In this document: positions 1 through 11,660 of the stretch, piece by piece
How the letters are laid out: every line of letters begins with the position of its first letter
Position numbering within the stretch: the first letter of the stretch is position 1
From: Platynereis dumerilii
Taxonomy: Eukaryota; Annelida; Polychaeta; Phyllodocida; Nereididae
Assembly: GCA_026936325.1 (NCBI GenBank)
Contig: JAPTHN010000107.1
Span: 536,803-600,802, forward strand
Reading direction: 5' to 3'
Length of the DNA stretch: 64,000 bases
Notes under the pieces: generated by a model
Databases searched by the model: none
Told to the model about the DNA's origin: nothing
Seen by the model: the letters and a program-made list of their open reading frames with translations, nothing else
Position numbers and translations under genes: made by a program

Positions 1-139
1 ATTTGTGGTGTAGCTGTGTTATTAAGCAATTCTCCATAAAATTTATGAATGAAATGTGAGGAAACAACTTCAATAAAATTAATACTCACAATTATGACCG
101 AAAAATATTGGTGATATCCACTAAAATTAGTGATAAAGA

Positions 140-325
140 AATTGGCCTAAGTCCAAATGGCCTAAGTCAACTGGACTTAGGCCATTTATGAGAAAATTGA
201 GTTGGGGTTTTGAGGGGTTTATTATTAATTTAGGAGTCCAAACTTTTTTTAGCACACGTATTATCATAAGGGCCTTCCTACGGTACCAAAAAGGAAAAAT
301 GGCCTAAGTCTGACTTAGGCCAATT
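140..325. mobile_element. Short foldback MITE built on GGCCTAAGTC palindromes
   Basis: The ends read AATTGGCCTAAGTC and GACTTAGGCCAATT, a perfect inverted pair. GGCCTAAGTC recurs at 144-153 and 159-168, with inverted partners at 172-182 and 312-321, so each end is itself a small hairpin. No ORF and no clear target duplication were found. The class is unknown; it is called a MITE from its size and symmetry. Confidence 0.55.
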
Positions 326-1016
326 TTGCTTTAGGCTGACGACATGTAAAGCACTGAGTCTTGTGTTGGGTTGGCAGAGAGAGAGTGTGGATTGTATTCC
401 AGATGAACTCCAGAACAGTTTCTGAACAATTTTCATTAAACCAATTATTATATACCAGTAGATGGCTCTCATTTTGGAGAAGCTCATTGGTCAACATTAA
501 ACATGTGACCACTGTGCTGGTGGTCATGTGACTAGAGAACAATTAGACAAAATGGCCTTAAACTTATATGTAATCATAATTGAAAGACTATACAATGCTG
601 TTTTGCACAAACCAAGATAATATGTTAAATTGAATTCTTGTATATCTTTATACAGTTGCAAACATGAAATTGATTCTAAATAATTCATTCTGATCTTGAA
701 ATCCAAAGCAATAACTTCAATTCAAATAATTTTGACCCAAGTCTAATAATAACATAATTTGTATATTCACATAAATTCAAACATAGAAAGTCTTAGATAA
801 AATGCTTTACACTAATACATCATTAAGCATCAATATTTTATGTGTTTGATATGATGATGGTCCTCCACTTCCCATATATTGAGTTTTGTTGGTGGCAATT
901 AAAAATAGATAGTTAACGTACATGTAAATATGGTCAATAAATACTTGCTTCACAATATACATATTCGATGAGGACAACCTAAACGCATAAAGCATTAAGA
1001 ATAGAGAAATACTCAC
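326..1016. other. Intron sequence, nothing recognised
   Basis: AT-rich stretch downstream, on the minus strand, of the 1,017-1,250 exon. It should be the next intron because the exon ends in a consensus donor. No ORF here has codon structure or resemblance that I recognise. Confidence 0.5.
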
Positions 1017-1250
1017 CATTTTTTTCTTTGTATCTTATAACAGCGACTCCAATTTCAGGTTCAAAAATTTCTATCTTAACAGTCCTGTCACCGCCACTTT
1101 CCTTTGGATTGCTGAAGTAGAGCTTGAAAAATGTTTCTTGTATATCTTCAGAAAGGCCAGTAACAAGTACAGCTGTAGGATCAGGTTTCGTCACAGGCAT
1201 TTCATGTTCCTCAATTTTAAGAAGTCCTTTTTTGATGAGTTTTTCTGCAT
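1017..1250 (-). CDS. Internal exon of a macro-PARP-like host gene (RRM-like repeats)
   Basis: Minus-strand exon of 234 bp, bounded by a TTTTGCAG acceptor (AG at 1,251-1,252) and a GTGAGT donor (1,011-1,016). It is phase 1 at both ends. It encodes the tail of one RRM-like unit (AEKLIKKGLLKIEEHEMPV) and most of a second: TAVLVTGLSEDIQETFF, then LYFSNPKESGGD, then VAVIRYKEKNG. The pattern 'vlV.Gl...lYF.n...SGG...a.i.y' is typical of the N-terminal RRM-like repeats of PARP14/PARP10-type mono-ADP-ribosyltransferases; the family role (RNA- or protein-linked ADP-ribosylation, often immune) is known, its role here is inferred. Its start joins in frame to the exon ending at 38,839, giving a GAT (Asp) codon across the junction. 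No macrodomain, WWE or catalytic exon lies in the window, so another RRM-repeat protein remains possible. Confidence 0.72.
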
Positions 1251-1974
1251 CTGCAAAATTGACATTATTGGTGTAAATACAGTCACACAACATAAATACA
1301 TGAGGCTATATATAATTGATTTTTCTTATAAAAATCGATTGTAAATTCTAAGTTAAATCCATTTTGGCGATCTTGACAAAATGTGATTTAACACTATTAA
1401 CTAACAATTAAGCCTTTAACAGACCAGCTTTTTTTAACCTAGTACCCAATGTGTTTAAATTTGAACATATAAAGAAAAAGCTGTTGATCTGTTCATCTAT
1501 CATATCATAGACAGACAGGTAAAATGTAGAATGACTCTATTGTTTAGACAATGAATGCAATAAAGGTCAATGCATGTTACCCCTTTAAATGTGGGAATTC
1601 CCCTGATTTGGGCATTCCCAAGATTCAATTAATTTGTTGTACAGTATTATATTTTGCGTTGTTCCCAAGTTTTGACGTGACGTTTACCTGAGAGATTTGG
1701 TGGACGTTTGACGGCTTATGAACCAATCAGGCAATCTAAAAATGCTACGTGAATACTGAGAAAAGAAGCCACAGAAATTCCCATTAAATGAACCTGCTGT
1801 GACTACAGAATTCACTGCACAGCAACGGAGGAAGATAGGAAGATGATTTTGGCGACAAAAGATACGTCTATCCAAGGGCTAAAATTTTTAAGTGTCAGCC
1901 TGCCATGTTCGTTTGGTACAATAAAAATTGAAATTTGAAACTTGAAACTTCGAATGTTATTTTTCTCAATATAA
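1251..1974. other. Intron sequence, nothing recognised
   Basis: Start of the inferred 37.6-kb intron, reading back from the acceptor of the 1,017-1,250 exon. I see no gene, mobile element with clear ends, or RNA gene here. Confidence 0.5.
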
Positions 1975-2895
1975 AAAAAAAGCATATACATCAATCAGAC
2001 GATCAAAATGAACAACTTGATCATATAGTTTACATGTGTACCAAATTTCATCCATGTATATTAGTATAGGAGAGATTCCAGAAACTGTGACTTTAATAGG
2101 CATTTCTTGTTAAAAGTCTGCAACAAGTGGTTTTAACCTTATTAGAAGGTGCTGATTCTGAATCCGCTTGTTGCCGGGCTGGCTTTTTAATTCTAAGTGG
2201 TCAAATTGGCAAAATAAACTGGCCGCCAAAATGACAAAAAATTGTCAGAAATATGACAATATGAGCCATACATTCAGCATTTTTTTGCAAATAGCTCCAT
2301 GTAACCTACCAAATACATTGATTCTAGTATAAAGAGATGCTGTTGGAACTATTTTAGTAACATTTCGTGCTTTAGTTTTAGTTCGTATGGGTTCAACAGC
2401 CTAGAAAACAAAATGGCCAACAAATAACCAATAATGTTGGTTTTGATTCTACAAAATGGTTTCATTTGTGTTATTAATCATCTCTAAATTACTCATGTCA
2501 CCATTTTAGTATAATTCAAGCGTGCTGTATCAGTTTGATTTAAAAGTCAAAATGTCAAAATGAAGCCTAAATCAATGTCACGGCACAAATCACAGTAATT
2601 CCGATTTTCACAACTAGATTATATAAGCTACATGTGTAACAAATTGCATTAATGTACATGCAATACGGGCTGAGTAATGGACCGGAAACGATCTATGTGC
2701 CCGCCGCCGAACGCCCGCCCATAAACCCGCCAGTAAACCCGCCTGTAAACCCGCCCGTAAACCCGCCCGTAAACCCGCCCGCAAACCCACCCGTAAACCC
2801 ACCCAACCGCCGGCCGTGCGGACAGACAACATTTTTACCCAAGTAAATACAATACCTTCTGCTAATTTCATTTTCCGAAGGTAAAAAGGATTAGG
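1975..2895. repeat. Dispersed repeat, copies at 1,975-2,095 and about 2,610-2,895
   Basis: The text 'catcaatcagacgatcaaaa' to 'caaatttcatccatg' near 1,990-2,060 recurs, diverged, at about 41,505-41,590 and 41,655-41,760. A second piece here (about 2,615-2,690 plus 2,825-2,895) matches 41,690-41,840, including ACATTTTTACCCAAGT and a terminal CGAAGGTAAAAAG. In this copy the middle is replaced by a 12-bp minisatellite. No coding capacity is seen. Confidence 0.55.
2714..2806. repeat. 12-bp minisatellite, unit CCCGCCCGTAAA, nearly 8 copies
   Basis: Head-to-tail units run 2,714-2,725, 2,726-2,737 and so on to about 2,806, differing only at one or two positions. The unit keeps reading frame, so the chance ORFs on both strands look repetitive (Pro-rich on plus, GLRA-type on minus); these are not genes. 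The array interrupts a dispersed repeat whose copy near 41,690-41,840 lacks it. Confidence 0.9.
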
Positions 2896-2913
2896 GAAGA
2901 AATACATGAATTA

Positions 2914-4118
2914 GACCCCGGAGTCACTGAATTGTGGCACCATGACTTTACTTGAGTGCTTGGTGACTTGACTTGAGAGAATTTCATGACTTGGCCATTT
3001 ATCATGACTTGAGAGTTTAATTACTTGACTTGACCAACTTTCGCAGCTTAATTTTTCTGGTTTCAAAGATGCCCATTGAACAGTCATTAGCAAGCTGGTT
3101 TAATTAGCGAGTTATTAATTAAAACTTTTAACATACACAAGTAAAGCTAATAATAAGTTATTGCATGGCTTCGACTGTGTTTCCCTGATATTTACATCTG
3201 AGACCCTGAATTTTCCTGAGAGCCGGAGTTATTTTCTATTTTTCCTATGTTTTTCCTTTTTATCCCCAGTTTTTGGATGTAAACTCAAATATTTTAATAA
3301 AATTCTTGTATATTACAGGCCTACAGAAATGTATATTTGGTGTCTTTCAACTTAAAAACATTCAAATGAGAATATTACTTATTGCAGCCCCTGTATCTAT
3401 ATATAACTATCAAAAATATAAGTATCATTACTTCTGCATTATTTTGGTGGGGCTCGTATTTCCCTTTCTGTATCTCCCTCTAAATTCAATGTTTTACCTC
3501 ATTTTGTCAATATCTCCCTCCCTTATTTTCCTGGCTTATAGAATATTATCCATGGCAACTGATCAGTATCAGACAGGAAATGTAGCTAGACGTATGGTAA
3601 ACAGAAACATCAAACAACCAATAATTAAAATTTTACCGATCTTAGTACTTAATTAAATCCATTGAAAGTCATCACATTTTAAAAAAATGTTTCAGCTTGA
3701 GAAAAACATGGCAATCACATCAAGTCCATTTTCAACATGTTCTTTTTAAAGAGATTAGATTAGCAAATCAACAAACTAATTCAAAAATAAAATCATAAAG
3801 ACAGGCATAATCAAAGTTGCAAAGCAAAGTTCAATCAGCCTTAATTACAGCCAGCTAGTCTAGTGCTATACATTAATTGCAATTAGGCAAACTCAGGGTG
3901 ACAAAGCTGAAAGAGTTCCCGAATTGCAATTACTGCTTATTGGGCTGCTTCAGTAACTGCTATTAGGCTTGTACTTGCAGAAGCATGGATGACTTGACTG
4001 CCAATTGACAGTGGCGACTTGGTTGCCAAATGATGGTGGCGACTGGTCATGGCTTGACTTGACTTAAGTCTATCATGACTGGCGGCGGCTTGAAACGGCG
4101 GCGGCTCCGGGCTCTAAC
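2914..4118. mobile_element. hAT-like non-autonomous DNA element with ATGAATTA duplication
   Basis: An 8-bp direct repeat ATGAATTA flanks the element (2,906-2,913 and 4,119-4,126). The ends are short inverted repeats: GACCCCGGAGTC on the left, and GAGCCCGGAGCC when the right end is read inward. Subterminal regions at both ends are rich in GACTTGACTTGA-type motifs, a style I associate with hAT-derived MITEs. No transposase is seen in the 1.2 kb. An alternative 6-bp duplication (CATGAA) with slightly longer ends also fits, so the superfamily is inferred. Confidence 0.6.
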
Positions 4119-4119
4119 A

Positions 4120-4545
4120 TGAATTAAGGCAGGAAGAAAGGAAAACTAAAGACAGTAAGAAAGCAAGTAAGGAAGGCAACAAAAGGAAGGCGGAAAGAAA
4201 GGAATACAGACAATCTAGCAAGAATGAAATGAAAGAAGGAAAAAAAAAGAAACAAAGACATCAAGGTAGATCAAAACAATTATTAGGTAAGAAAGAAAGA
4301 ATACAAGAAGAAATGAAGGAAGAAAGGCAGAGAAATAATTCAAGAAATTAAAGGAAGGCAATAAAGCAGTAAAGAAAGAAGACAGGAAAGAATGGAAAGC
4401 AAGCAAGGACAAGTGAGGAGAGCGATGAAAGGAGGATTGGAAAAAGGAAGAAAATAAAGAAGGAGAAATGAAGAAAAACACAAGAAGGGAGCAAGATGAA
4501 GAGAATGAAATGAGCAAAGACAGAAGAAAATCTCACGAATGGGTC
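4120..4545. repeat. Purine-rich (GA/AAAG) low-complexity tract
   Basis: About 420 bp on the plus strand is nearly all A and G (runs such as GGAAGAAAGGAAAAC). The serine/phenylalanine-rich ORFs on the opposite strand are composition artefacts. Long polypurine tracts can form triplex DNA; no function is claimed. Confidence 0.8.
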
Positions 4546-5585
4546 AAAATTTGCTAAAGCAGAAATTCTTGTCTCTTTTGTTTAACATTAAATCGTGATG
4601 ACAGGGTGATATACAGGCCTAAGCAAATTTCTCGGGGCCTACTTCTAAAGCAAAGTTAAGCACGCGTCGCGAAAATGAAATTATACTAGATTTGTATAGG
4701 GTCGGTCAGGTGCCGTTTTGGCTCCTTGAAAAAATAAGTTGGTGGGCCCTCACTGTCAGCAATATATATACATACTTATAATATACTGTATTAGACACAA
4801 ATTGCAAGGATTTCTTTATTTCTATATTCATCAGAATTAGAGTTAATGTTAGTGTACTGTTGTCTATGTCAAAAAAAGGCAACTTGAGTCATTTCATATC
4901 TTGTGCATAGTAAATTGATGTCTCATGTATCGTCAATCATTCTCTGCGATTCCTAAGTGGGTATTCTGTGAAGCTGTTGACAGTCAGTCAGTGTTACCCA
5001 TTTTGCCTACGATGTTAGAGGGCCCTGTAAACTACTAGGTCCTCTTCTCTTGGGGCCTCATCTTGACATTCGGTTTTTGGTCCAGAATCAAGCAAGCACA
5101 CCAGACTATTGGTTGTGTTTCAAGCAATCCAGGAATTTCTTGACAAATTTCTTTTTATTTGCAAAACTTTTTGGCAGTTGCCACTTTGTCTGACCCAGGA
5201 TTTGTATTTTGCCGTGCTCATATAACATACAAGATGGTAAACAAGGAGTAGTGCTGTTTTGTCATTGAGGTGTTTGTTTGTATATATTCATTGTCTCCTT
5301 GGTGTGGGGAAAATTGCGGTGAGCCTTCTGCTGATTACAGCTCAAGGCAGCCACAGAGCAGCGGCTGCAGCGCACCTGATCATAGAATATCGAAGTTCAA
5401 CGCCAGATGTAAAAAGAGAGACAATATCAATCAACTGTGAGATGACATAACCACGTTAAGAGTAAAGTTGGCTAACATCCTCGAGGAAGCATGTCTGATC
5501 TCTAGAGAAGTAGGAGTGACATCTGACTTTTACTGCAGGAAGTGGGTGCTCAACTGAGGAGGATGCAGAAAAACAATTTTGAGTC
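4546..5585. other. Intron sequence, nothing recognised
   Basis: No domain-bearing ORF, repeat boundary or RNA gene could be identified. The ORF at 5,259-5,450 has no recognisable features. Confidence 0.45.
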
Positions 5586-6566
5586 GGGCCATTCTCAAAT
5601 TTCGGGACAACGGGTATAGGAAAATTGTCCTGTAACGGAGGGGACAATGTGGTAACGGAGGGGAATTTTGATGTAAAAAACCAACTGTAGGAACAGCAAC
5701 AAAAGGAAAAATGATAAAAGATTGATGTAACTATTATTTTTAGATTTACTTCATCTCGTATCAGTAGATTTTTTGGTCCAAATGTCGATTTCTTGCTCAT
5801 GATTTGGTAACGGAGAGTACGGTAACGGAGGGGAACAATTTTTTGCTTTTCTCTCGTTACTGCTTTTTATTTTGGAAATTAGACACAATAATTGCAGAAT
5901 ATTAAAACCTGCCACCCTCAGCAACATATACATGAAAAGGCTCTGTAAAATTATCATTGGTAAGCTTGGAAATGAAGGAAACGGAGGGGACATTTTAGTG
6001 TGACCAAAAAAATTTTGTATGAACATTATGTCATAATTTATTGAATACATGTTTTATGAAGTCTGCAAGGCAGTGGTACTACGGCGCACATGCGTCTGAT
6101 GATATTCAGTGAAAATCGCTCATAAAAAACAATAAGGAACAGAGCTATGGCAAGTAACGGAGGGGACAAAAAAATTGACATAAATTAGTGACACGACTAT
6201 TGTATCAATTTAATCAATGAAATTATACCCAAAAAAAATTGAATATGAACTAAATATAAATTCAAGTCTATATTCCCATGAATCGTGCAAAGAAACTTTG
6301 AAAATAATGGTATATTAGGAGGAAAATGAACACTTGATTTTGTCATGTCAGGTCCAGTGACAGGGAAAAACCATTGATTTTGCACGGATTTCTGGACATT
6401 AATGCCTTAAAAAAAGTCTAATGAATGACTTTTTGCTCAAAATGCAGTGGTTCTAAGTAGAAATATGAATAACAGATGCAGAGTGATGCTTCAGATATTT
6501 TTCGCATTCATATTAATGTCAGGGAGCTAGAGTTACGCAAATTGTCCCGAAATTTGAGAATGACCC
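5586..6566. mobile_element. 981-bp inverted-repeat element with GGGYCATTCTC ends
   Basis: The ends read GGGCCATTCTCAAATTTCGG and CCGAAATTTGAGAATGACCC, about 25 bp of near-perfect inverted repeat, flanked by a 4-bp direct repeat AGTC (5,582-5,585 and 6,567-6,570). Inside are five to six copies of GTAACGGAGGGGA or close variants (about 5,634, 5,653, 5,806, 5,818, 5,976, 6,155). There is no transposase, so it must be mobilised in trans. The end motif resembles that of the 43,337-56,880 structure. Confidence 0.75.
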
Positions 6567-7316
6567 AGTCAAGGTGTTCTTCAACATAATTGACTGTCAT
6601 GTTCAAAGTTTTTCTCGATAATGTTCAGATCTTAGAAACATCGGCAAACTATTTACCTTTCTCTGGAAATTTCTGGACTAAGATTTAATAGATTTGACCA
6701 AAAGTTAATTAGCTAAAGTAAGCAAACCATGTTTCACAAGATCTGGTGGGTGCTGCTAAAAAGAGTCTTCCATGTAAGATTTATTAAAAATTGATTCGGT
6801 TAGCCCAAAGAACTTCTGTGGGGAAATTCTTAATGTGAAACTGGGTAACATGTTCTCCAATATCCATTTTGTACTGCCTATTTTTCAAATCGAGGATATC
6901 TTATTGGACAAGCTAGTAAGCTACTCTCCAAAACAACAGTGTCTTGCAAAATCAATGGAATTTTAAAATCAGATGGCAAAGTGTTCTCAAACTACCAAGA
7001 AGTGTTTTCTGAATGCAAATTTTAAGATGCACAAGTTGGGCTGATTAGTGTGCATTGTACTTGAATTGATTGTGATGGAAATACTAGTCCTTTGATGTTT
7101 CTTAATTGGGCAAACTCTTCAATAAAGCCACGTTTTTTTTAAATCTGCAGTTCACGAAGAAAGTTTTGAAACTGTGTCTGTGAATGTGTCAAGTTTCCTT
7201 CAGTTAAGCATTTGAATTTTCAGAATGTTTTAGTGAAAATTGTATTGTGCCTCTTTTCCTTGAACGAAAATTTCACACATTTACAGACACTGTAATTGTA
7301 TATATATATATACATA
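6567..7316. other. Intron sequence, nothing recognised
   Basis: No recognisable gene or element apart from an AT dinucleotide run just before 7,317. Confidence 0.45.
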
Positions 7317-8942
7317 CAGTGAACCAAAAAAGTTATGGGAAAAAAGTGGTGGCACCCGTTTTTACCTCTAATTTCACAGAAAGGCATTTCCAGTGATAAT
7401 TATTGATGTTTTATCCTTTCAATAGACATCTCCTGAGCAGGTCTTACCAATAGTTTCATGCTTTTATGCTATGATATGGATATGCCAGTGAATCTTGGTG
7501 GCCTCACCATTTTTTGCCTTCAAAAAAGTTATGGGAATTTTTCATGAAGCAGTCAAATACTAAAATATAAGTATGAATTATTGCTTTGTGCTTCTCATGT
7601 CAGTTTCTAGAAGTAGGGAACCAATTTTTGATGAGATATTGAGGTTAAATGTTAAAGAAATATGTATTTTTAATGATATAAAGTTTGTTATTTCAAATAA
7701 TTCTCAAATTAATATGTTGCCATTCAATTGTCATTTTAATCATGGAAATATGTTGACAAAACATTTATTTTAAAATTTATTCGTAGGGTCTTCTGTTTTC
7801 AGTTAGAAAAAAGCATCTTTTTAAGCTGAAACAGAAGTTAATTCAAAGTTTATGTCAACAGATGTGTCGGTGCTGATATTCAGCATCAGGGATTTTCAGC
7901 AATTTGGTGTTATTTGTGGCGAAACTGGCTTAAAATGTTACGTTTGTAAGTGAAAAACTAGTCCAGATAGTTTGAATGACAGAAATAACAGGACCTACCA
8001 CTTTTTTGCACCAATAGAATTATTTTCACTTTCGTACTGCAAAAGTGGTCAAATGCTTCCATTGCATTTTTCGATATTTGTGGTCATATCATGCACAAAT
8101 CACAAATTCACAAGGTTTAAAGACAAATTTCAATCACCATCCATCAAATTGTATCAATTGGAATGATACAGAAAAAGTAATTTTGGCTTTGTGGCATGTT
8201 CATTGTTTGTCCCATATTCCACTAGTTTGCAACAGATGACTCACTCATACCCTATCCTACTGGAAACCTTTGAAACATTGTAAAAACGCCCTGAGACGTG
8301 CTGACAACCTTTTGAGGTGTTATACCAAGTAAAAGGAGGTAAATGTAGATCATTTATAGCATCTATATTATGCCGTTAGCTTTTATCTTGCCTCAAGATG
8401 TTCATCGGTCAGGGGATTGCTCATCTTCACTTTACAAAGACAACTCGTACATGCTCAATACTCATATGGGTAACATATTTCAGCAATACCAGAGCATTGA
8501 GTAGGCTACAGGAAATATTTTTAAGAACACACCTGATTTAAATGCTATTTTATTTCAAAATTAGTAATATCCGTTAAAAATTAGTGTAAACCGTTGTTAT
8601 TAACATTTTTTAATGTTAAACAATGGTCAATTTTACCAATATAGTCTAATGATATATTACTGATGTCATTTGTATGAGAGACATCATCTTTAGGTTGTTA
8701 TTTCTGAGGAAATCAGATTTTTCCCATAACTTTTTTGAGGTCGAAAATGGGAGTTGCAACCAAGAATCACCTGGCATACCCGGTTTGCAGATTAAAACAA
8801 TAAAATAACCAGGTAGATCTGTTCATGAGATGTCTATTGAAAGCGTAGAAATGCAATAGTTGCCTTCAGAAACTAAAAATTGAGAAATTAGAGGTAAAAA
8901 CAAACCAATTCCAATTTTTCCCATAACTTTTTTGGTGCACTG
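7317..8942. mobile_element. Tc1-like non-autonomous element with IR/DR ends
   Basis: Terminal inverted repeats of about 230 bp start with CAGTGAACCAAAAAAGTTATG and end with the inverse of CAGTGCACCAAAAAAGTTATG. Each repeat holds a second copy of the core AAAAAAGTTATGGGAA about 200 bp inside (7,521-7,536 on the left, about 8,719-8,737 on the right). That is the inverted-repeat/direct-repeat layout of Tc1-like elements such as Sleeping Beauty. The flanks are AT-rich (TA on the left, TG/TA on the right), so the TA duplication is plausible but not exact. The 1.1-kb core has no transposase ORF. Confidence 0.7.
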
Positions 8943-9076
8943 TGTATGTGTATATATATATATATATGTATATTTATATATACGTTTTGTTGACATAAGA
9001 AAGGTCACATTTGACCAAAAAGTCAGATTGTTCTTGAGCTGAAACAAGTTCTCTAAATGCATGACTGTAATTAACT

Positions 9077-9152
9077 TTGGCTATCAGCCGGTAAAGTAGA
9101 AATGAAACTGCTGTTTGGCTATCAGCCGGTAAAGTAGAAATGAAACTGCTGT
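9077..9152. repeat. Exact tandem duplication of a 38-bp unit
   Basis: The 38 bases starting TTGGCTATCAGCCGG at 9,077-9,114 are repeated without a change at 9,115-9,152. The lack of divergence suggests a very recent duplication or polymorphism, or an assembly artefact. Confidence 0.9.
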
Positions 9153-9431
9153 TGGCATGAAACATTTTCATGGAAAGTTGCATCTTTCATTTTTTGTCCC
9201 ACTAACTTCTCCAAAATAAAATATTTTAAAAAATTTCAAAATTTCAAGTTGACATATTAAGCCTTTTTATATTATTTTTTGACTAACCAACTGCTCAAAA
9301 TGCCTTCGAGAGAGTTTTGAGTAACAAGAAGTCAAACACTGTGGCCTGAAGAGGACCTACTTTCTCATCTTGGCCTGGGCCTACTATAGGCTCTGCATGG
9401 CCCTGATGCTTTCAATAGCCCTTTTAATACG

Positions 9432-9638
9432 CTAATGAAATTCATGGTAAACCACGGGCACTATTTCCCCCTTTTTGCTCCTCTTTACAAAAGCGGGATC
9501 GGACGGCCCTTCCGGATTCAACCTGATCATTGTTTTGTAAGCAGCCACCGGACAAAGAATAGAACCCTTAATAGGCAGGATAGGCACCACCAGCGCCCTC
9601 TCTGCAAACCAATCAGCTTCAAGCTGTCGTGACGTCAT
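9432..9638 (-). pseudogene. Fossil tyrosine-recombinase fragment (Crypton- or DIRS/Ngaro-type)
   Basis: The minus-strand reading contains ALVVPILPIKGSILCPVAAY, matching the 'vip...gs.lCPv.al' region of tyrosine recombinases carried by Crypton, DIRS and Ngaro elements. Only about 70 residues are preserved and no other part of such an element is recognised nearby. It is an old, broken fragment. The choice between Crypton (DNA) and DIRS (retroelement) cannot be made from this piece. Confidence 0.5.
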
Positions 9639-9694
9639 ACAGGGTGCTGTATTGCCCCAATTAACGTAGTTTGATAAAATACCCCCAATCCAGA

Positions 9695-10046
9695 AAATGA
9701 CACTAAAATTTTTTATAATGACATCCTGAAGGATTGCATAAACCTGTCAAACCAACAAAATGATAACACTGTAGATGTTGAAAATAACAGAGAGCTGAAT
9801 TGCCCAATAAGTGAAGCTGAAGTGAAAGCACACTTTTGTAGGATTCATCGATATTGGAAAAGCATTTGACAGGGTTGATCGGGCTTTATTGATGTATAAG
9901 GTAGGAAACTATGGGGTATATGTAAATATGTTTAAAAGTTTAAAAATGATTTACGACAAAGCAAAAGCTTGGGGGAAATTAATGGGGCTTTAAGAAATTG
10001 GTTTTTTTTCGTGTGGGGGTTAGACAGGAAGATCCTTGTCACCTAT
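9695..10046 (+). pseudogene. LINE E, part 1: reverse transcriptase fragment
   Basis: Plus-strand readings give the lead-in to a LINE reverse transcriptase (ELNCPISEAEVKAHF) and then motif A (DIGKAFDRVDRALLM) followed by NYGVYVNMFKSLKMIYDKA. Sequence between the lead-in and motif A has been lost, and several frame changes are present. The matching C-terminal end of the same type of protein lies at 11,660-12,215, past the inserted LINE D. It is an L1-like or Nimb-like LINE remnant with no function. Confidence 0.6.
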
Positions 10047-11660
10047 TCTATGTATTTATTTATTTTTTTATTTATTAGACATATATACGTAATACACAAA
10101 AGGTACATGGAATATAACACCACAGGTGTATTTTGCCAGGCAAGAAACTGCTAAAACTAGATAATAGTAACACATTATCAGCGCTGTAAGTAATGGAATG
10201 ACCGATGAGATGAAATGTTAATGTTAGTTGATGACACACCTTCATAAGTAATCTTAAACAATAAGAAAAGGTAATTACGCACTTGATGCTTTTCACTCAA
10301 ATTCCAGGCAGCAGGATTTCATTATTTATTAGATAAAGCCTCAGTTTGTTCTTAAATGATTGGATTCCCAAGTGAGACTTAAATTTAAAATCATATTTTT
10401 GGTCCCGTGTACTTCAACATTCTTTGAGGTTTACTAAGTCTCACAAATGGATTATTGAACTTGTCCATGTCGCGAGTAGCATGACCATCATGATGGATAC
10501 TTGAAACTTTGATAAACATACTAGAAACACTTCAGCAAAGCCTTCAGTGAATAGATCAGACACACCCACAAGGATGGCCAATGAACAGGCCTTCACACAG
10601 GTTATGCAAATGAGGTCGATTTCGCTGATTTGGACACTTCCGTAAGGGTCACATGTGTGTTTCTTATATGGCTAGATAGATCTCTCTGAGACCTTTACAA
10701 TGATAGGTCGTACGTCTCTGTGGTGTTAATAGTTGCTTCGCAAATTGCCGGTAAAGTTTTGAAGTGGAGAGGAATCCTGGGCGCTGATTGGTTGTGACGC
10801 TATGACGTAAATCTTATGATAATGTACGGCGATGGAGGGATTCGTCTAGGGTAGATTCTCTGGGTGACTAGAAACTGAGGATGGCAACATGGATGTCAAA
10901 ACTTTAAACACAAAATTGATACTTGATACACGTAAAGTTTCTTACTTTCTAAGATATTAGATTTCCTAGATGAACATCAGCAGCACGACCCCAGATTTCA
11001 ATACAATATACCAAATAAGTATATATAAAGCTGTAATACAAAGTGCGTAGAGTTCCAGGGGATAAAAAATTATTGGTTTTATAAAGAATTCCTAGTCCCT
11101 TATAGATCTTGTCTTTGATCCTATGGTTATGATTAGATCAGGTCAACCTCTCATCCAAGATTATGCCTAGGAATTTCAAAGTTTTAGATTTTTTTCTAAT
11201 GTATTTTCATTAATTTTTAGTTCTAATTGCTGACTGTTGGTATTAAATATCATGTAACTTGTCTTTTCTACAGTTAAGGATAATTTATTGGTTATGAGCC
11301 CTTGGCTAGTTCATTGTTGACAAGGATTTCTAGTGAAGCAATATTACGTTCCCGGAAAAATAGACTAGAATCATCCGCAAATAGTATAGGCAGGAGTTTG
11401 GATGAAACGCTGCTCAGGTCATTCATTAAAGCAAGAAAAGTAAGGGACCCAAAATGGTGCCTTGGGGAACTCCACAAGTAAGATCGAGACAATTATCTAC
11501 CATTATAACAGACATAATTGTTTTCCATCAGATAGATAACTCTTAATAAATTATTTTAATGCATTGTCACATATGCCATACCTATCCAATTTTGCCTGAA
11601 AAATATCATAATCAATTGTATCAAATGCTTTACGCATATCAAGGAATACACCACAGACAT
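10047..11660 (-). mobile_element. LINE D, 5'-truncated, minus strand, inserted in LINE E
   Basis: Minus-strand readings show reverse transcriptase motif A (VFLDMRKAFDTIDYDIF, near 11,575-11,650) and motif C with its lead (ALMNDLSSVSSKLLPILFAD, then DSSLFF, near 11,340-11,440). They continue through the thumb region to a weak 'YLVYCIEIWGRA' near 10,990. The reading frame is broken many times. The 3' end is an AT-rich tail, seen on plus as TATTTATTTATT at about 10,048-10,078. The element starts inside reverse transcriptase, so it was 5' truncated. The clade is CR1/L2/Jockey-like, not resolved further. Confidence 0.6.

Noticed and set aside
2614-2907. GLRA-repeat protein
   Set aside because: It is the translation of the 12-bp minisatellite; the opposite strand is equally open for the same reason.
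4215-4536. Ser/Phe-rich proteins on the minus strand
   Set aside because: Artefact of the polypurine tract.
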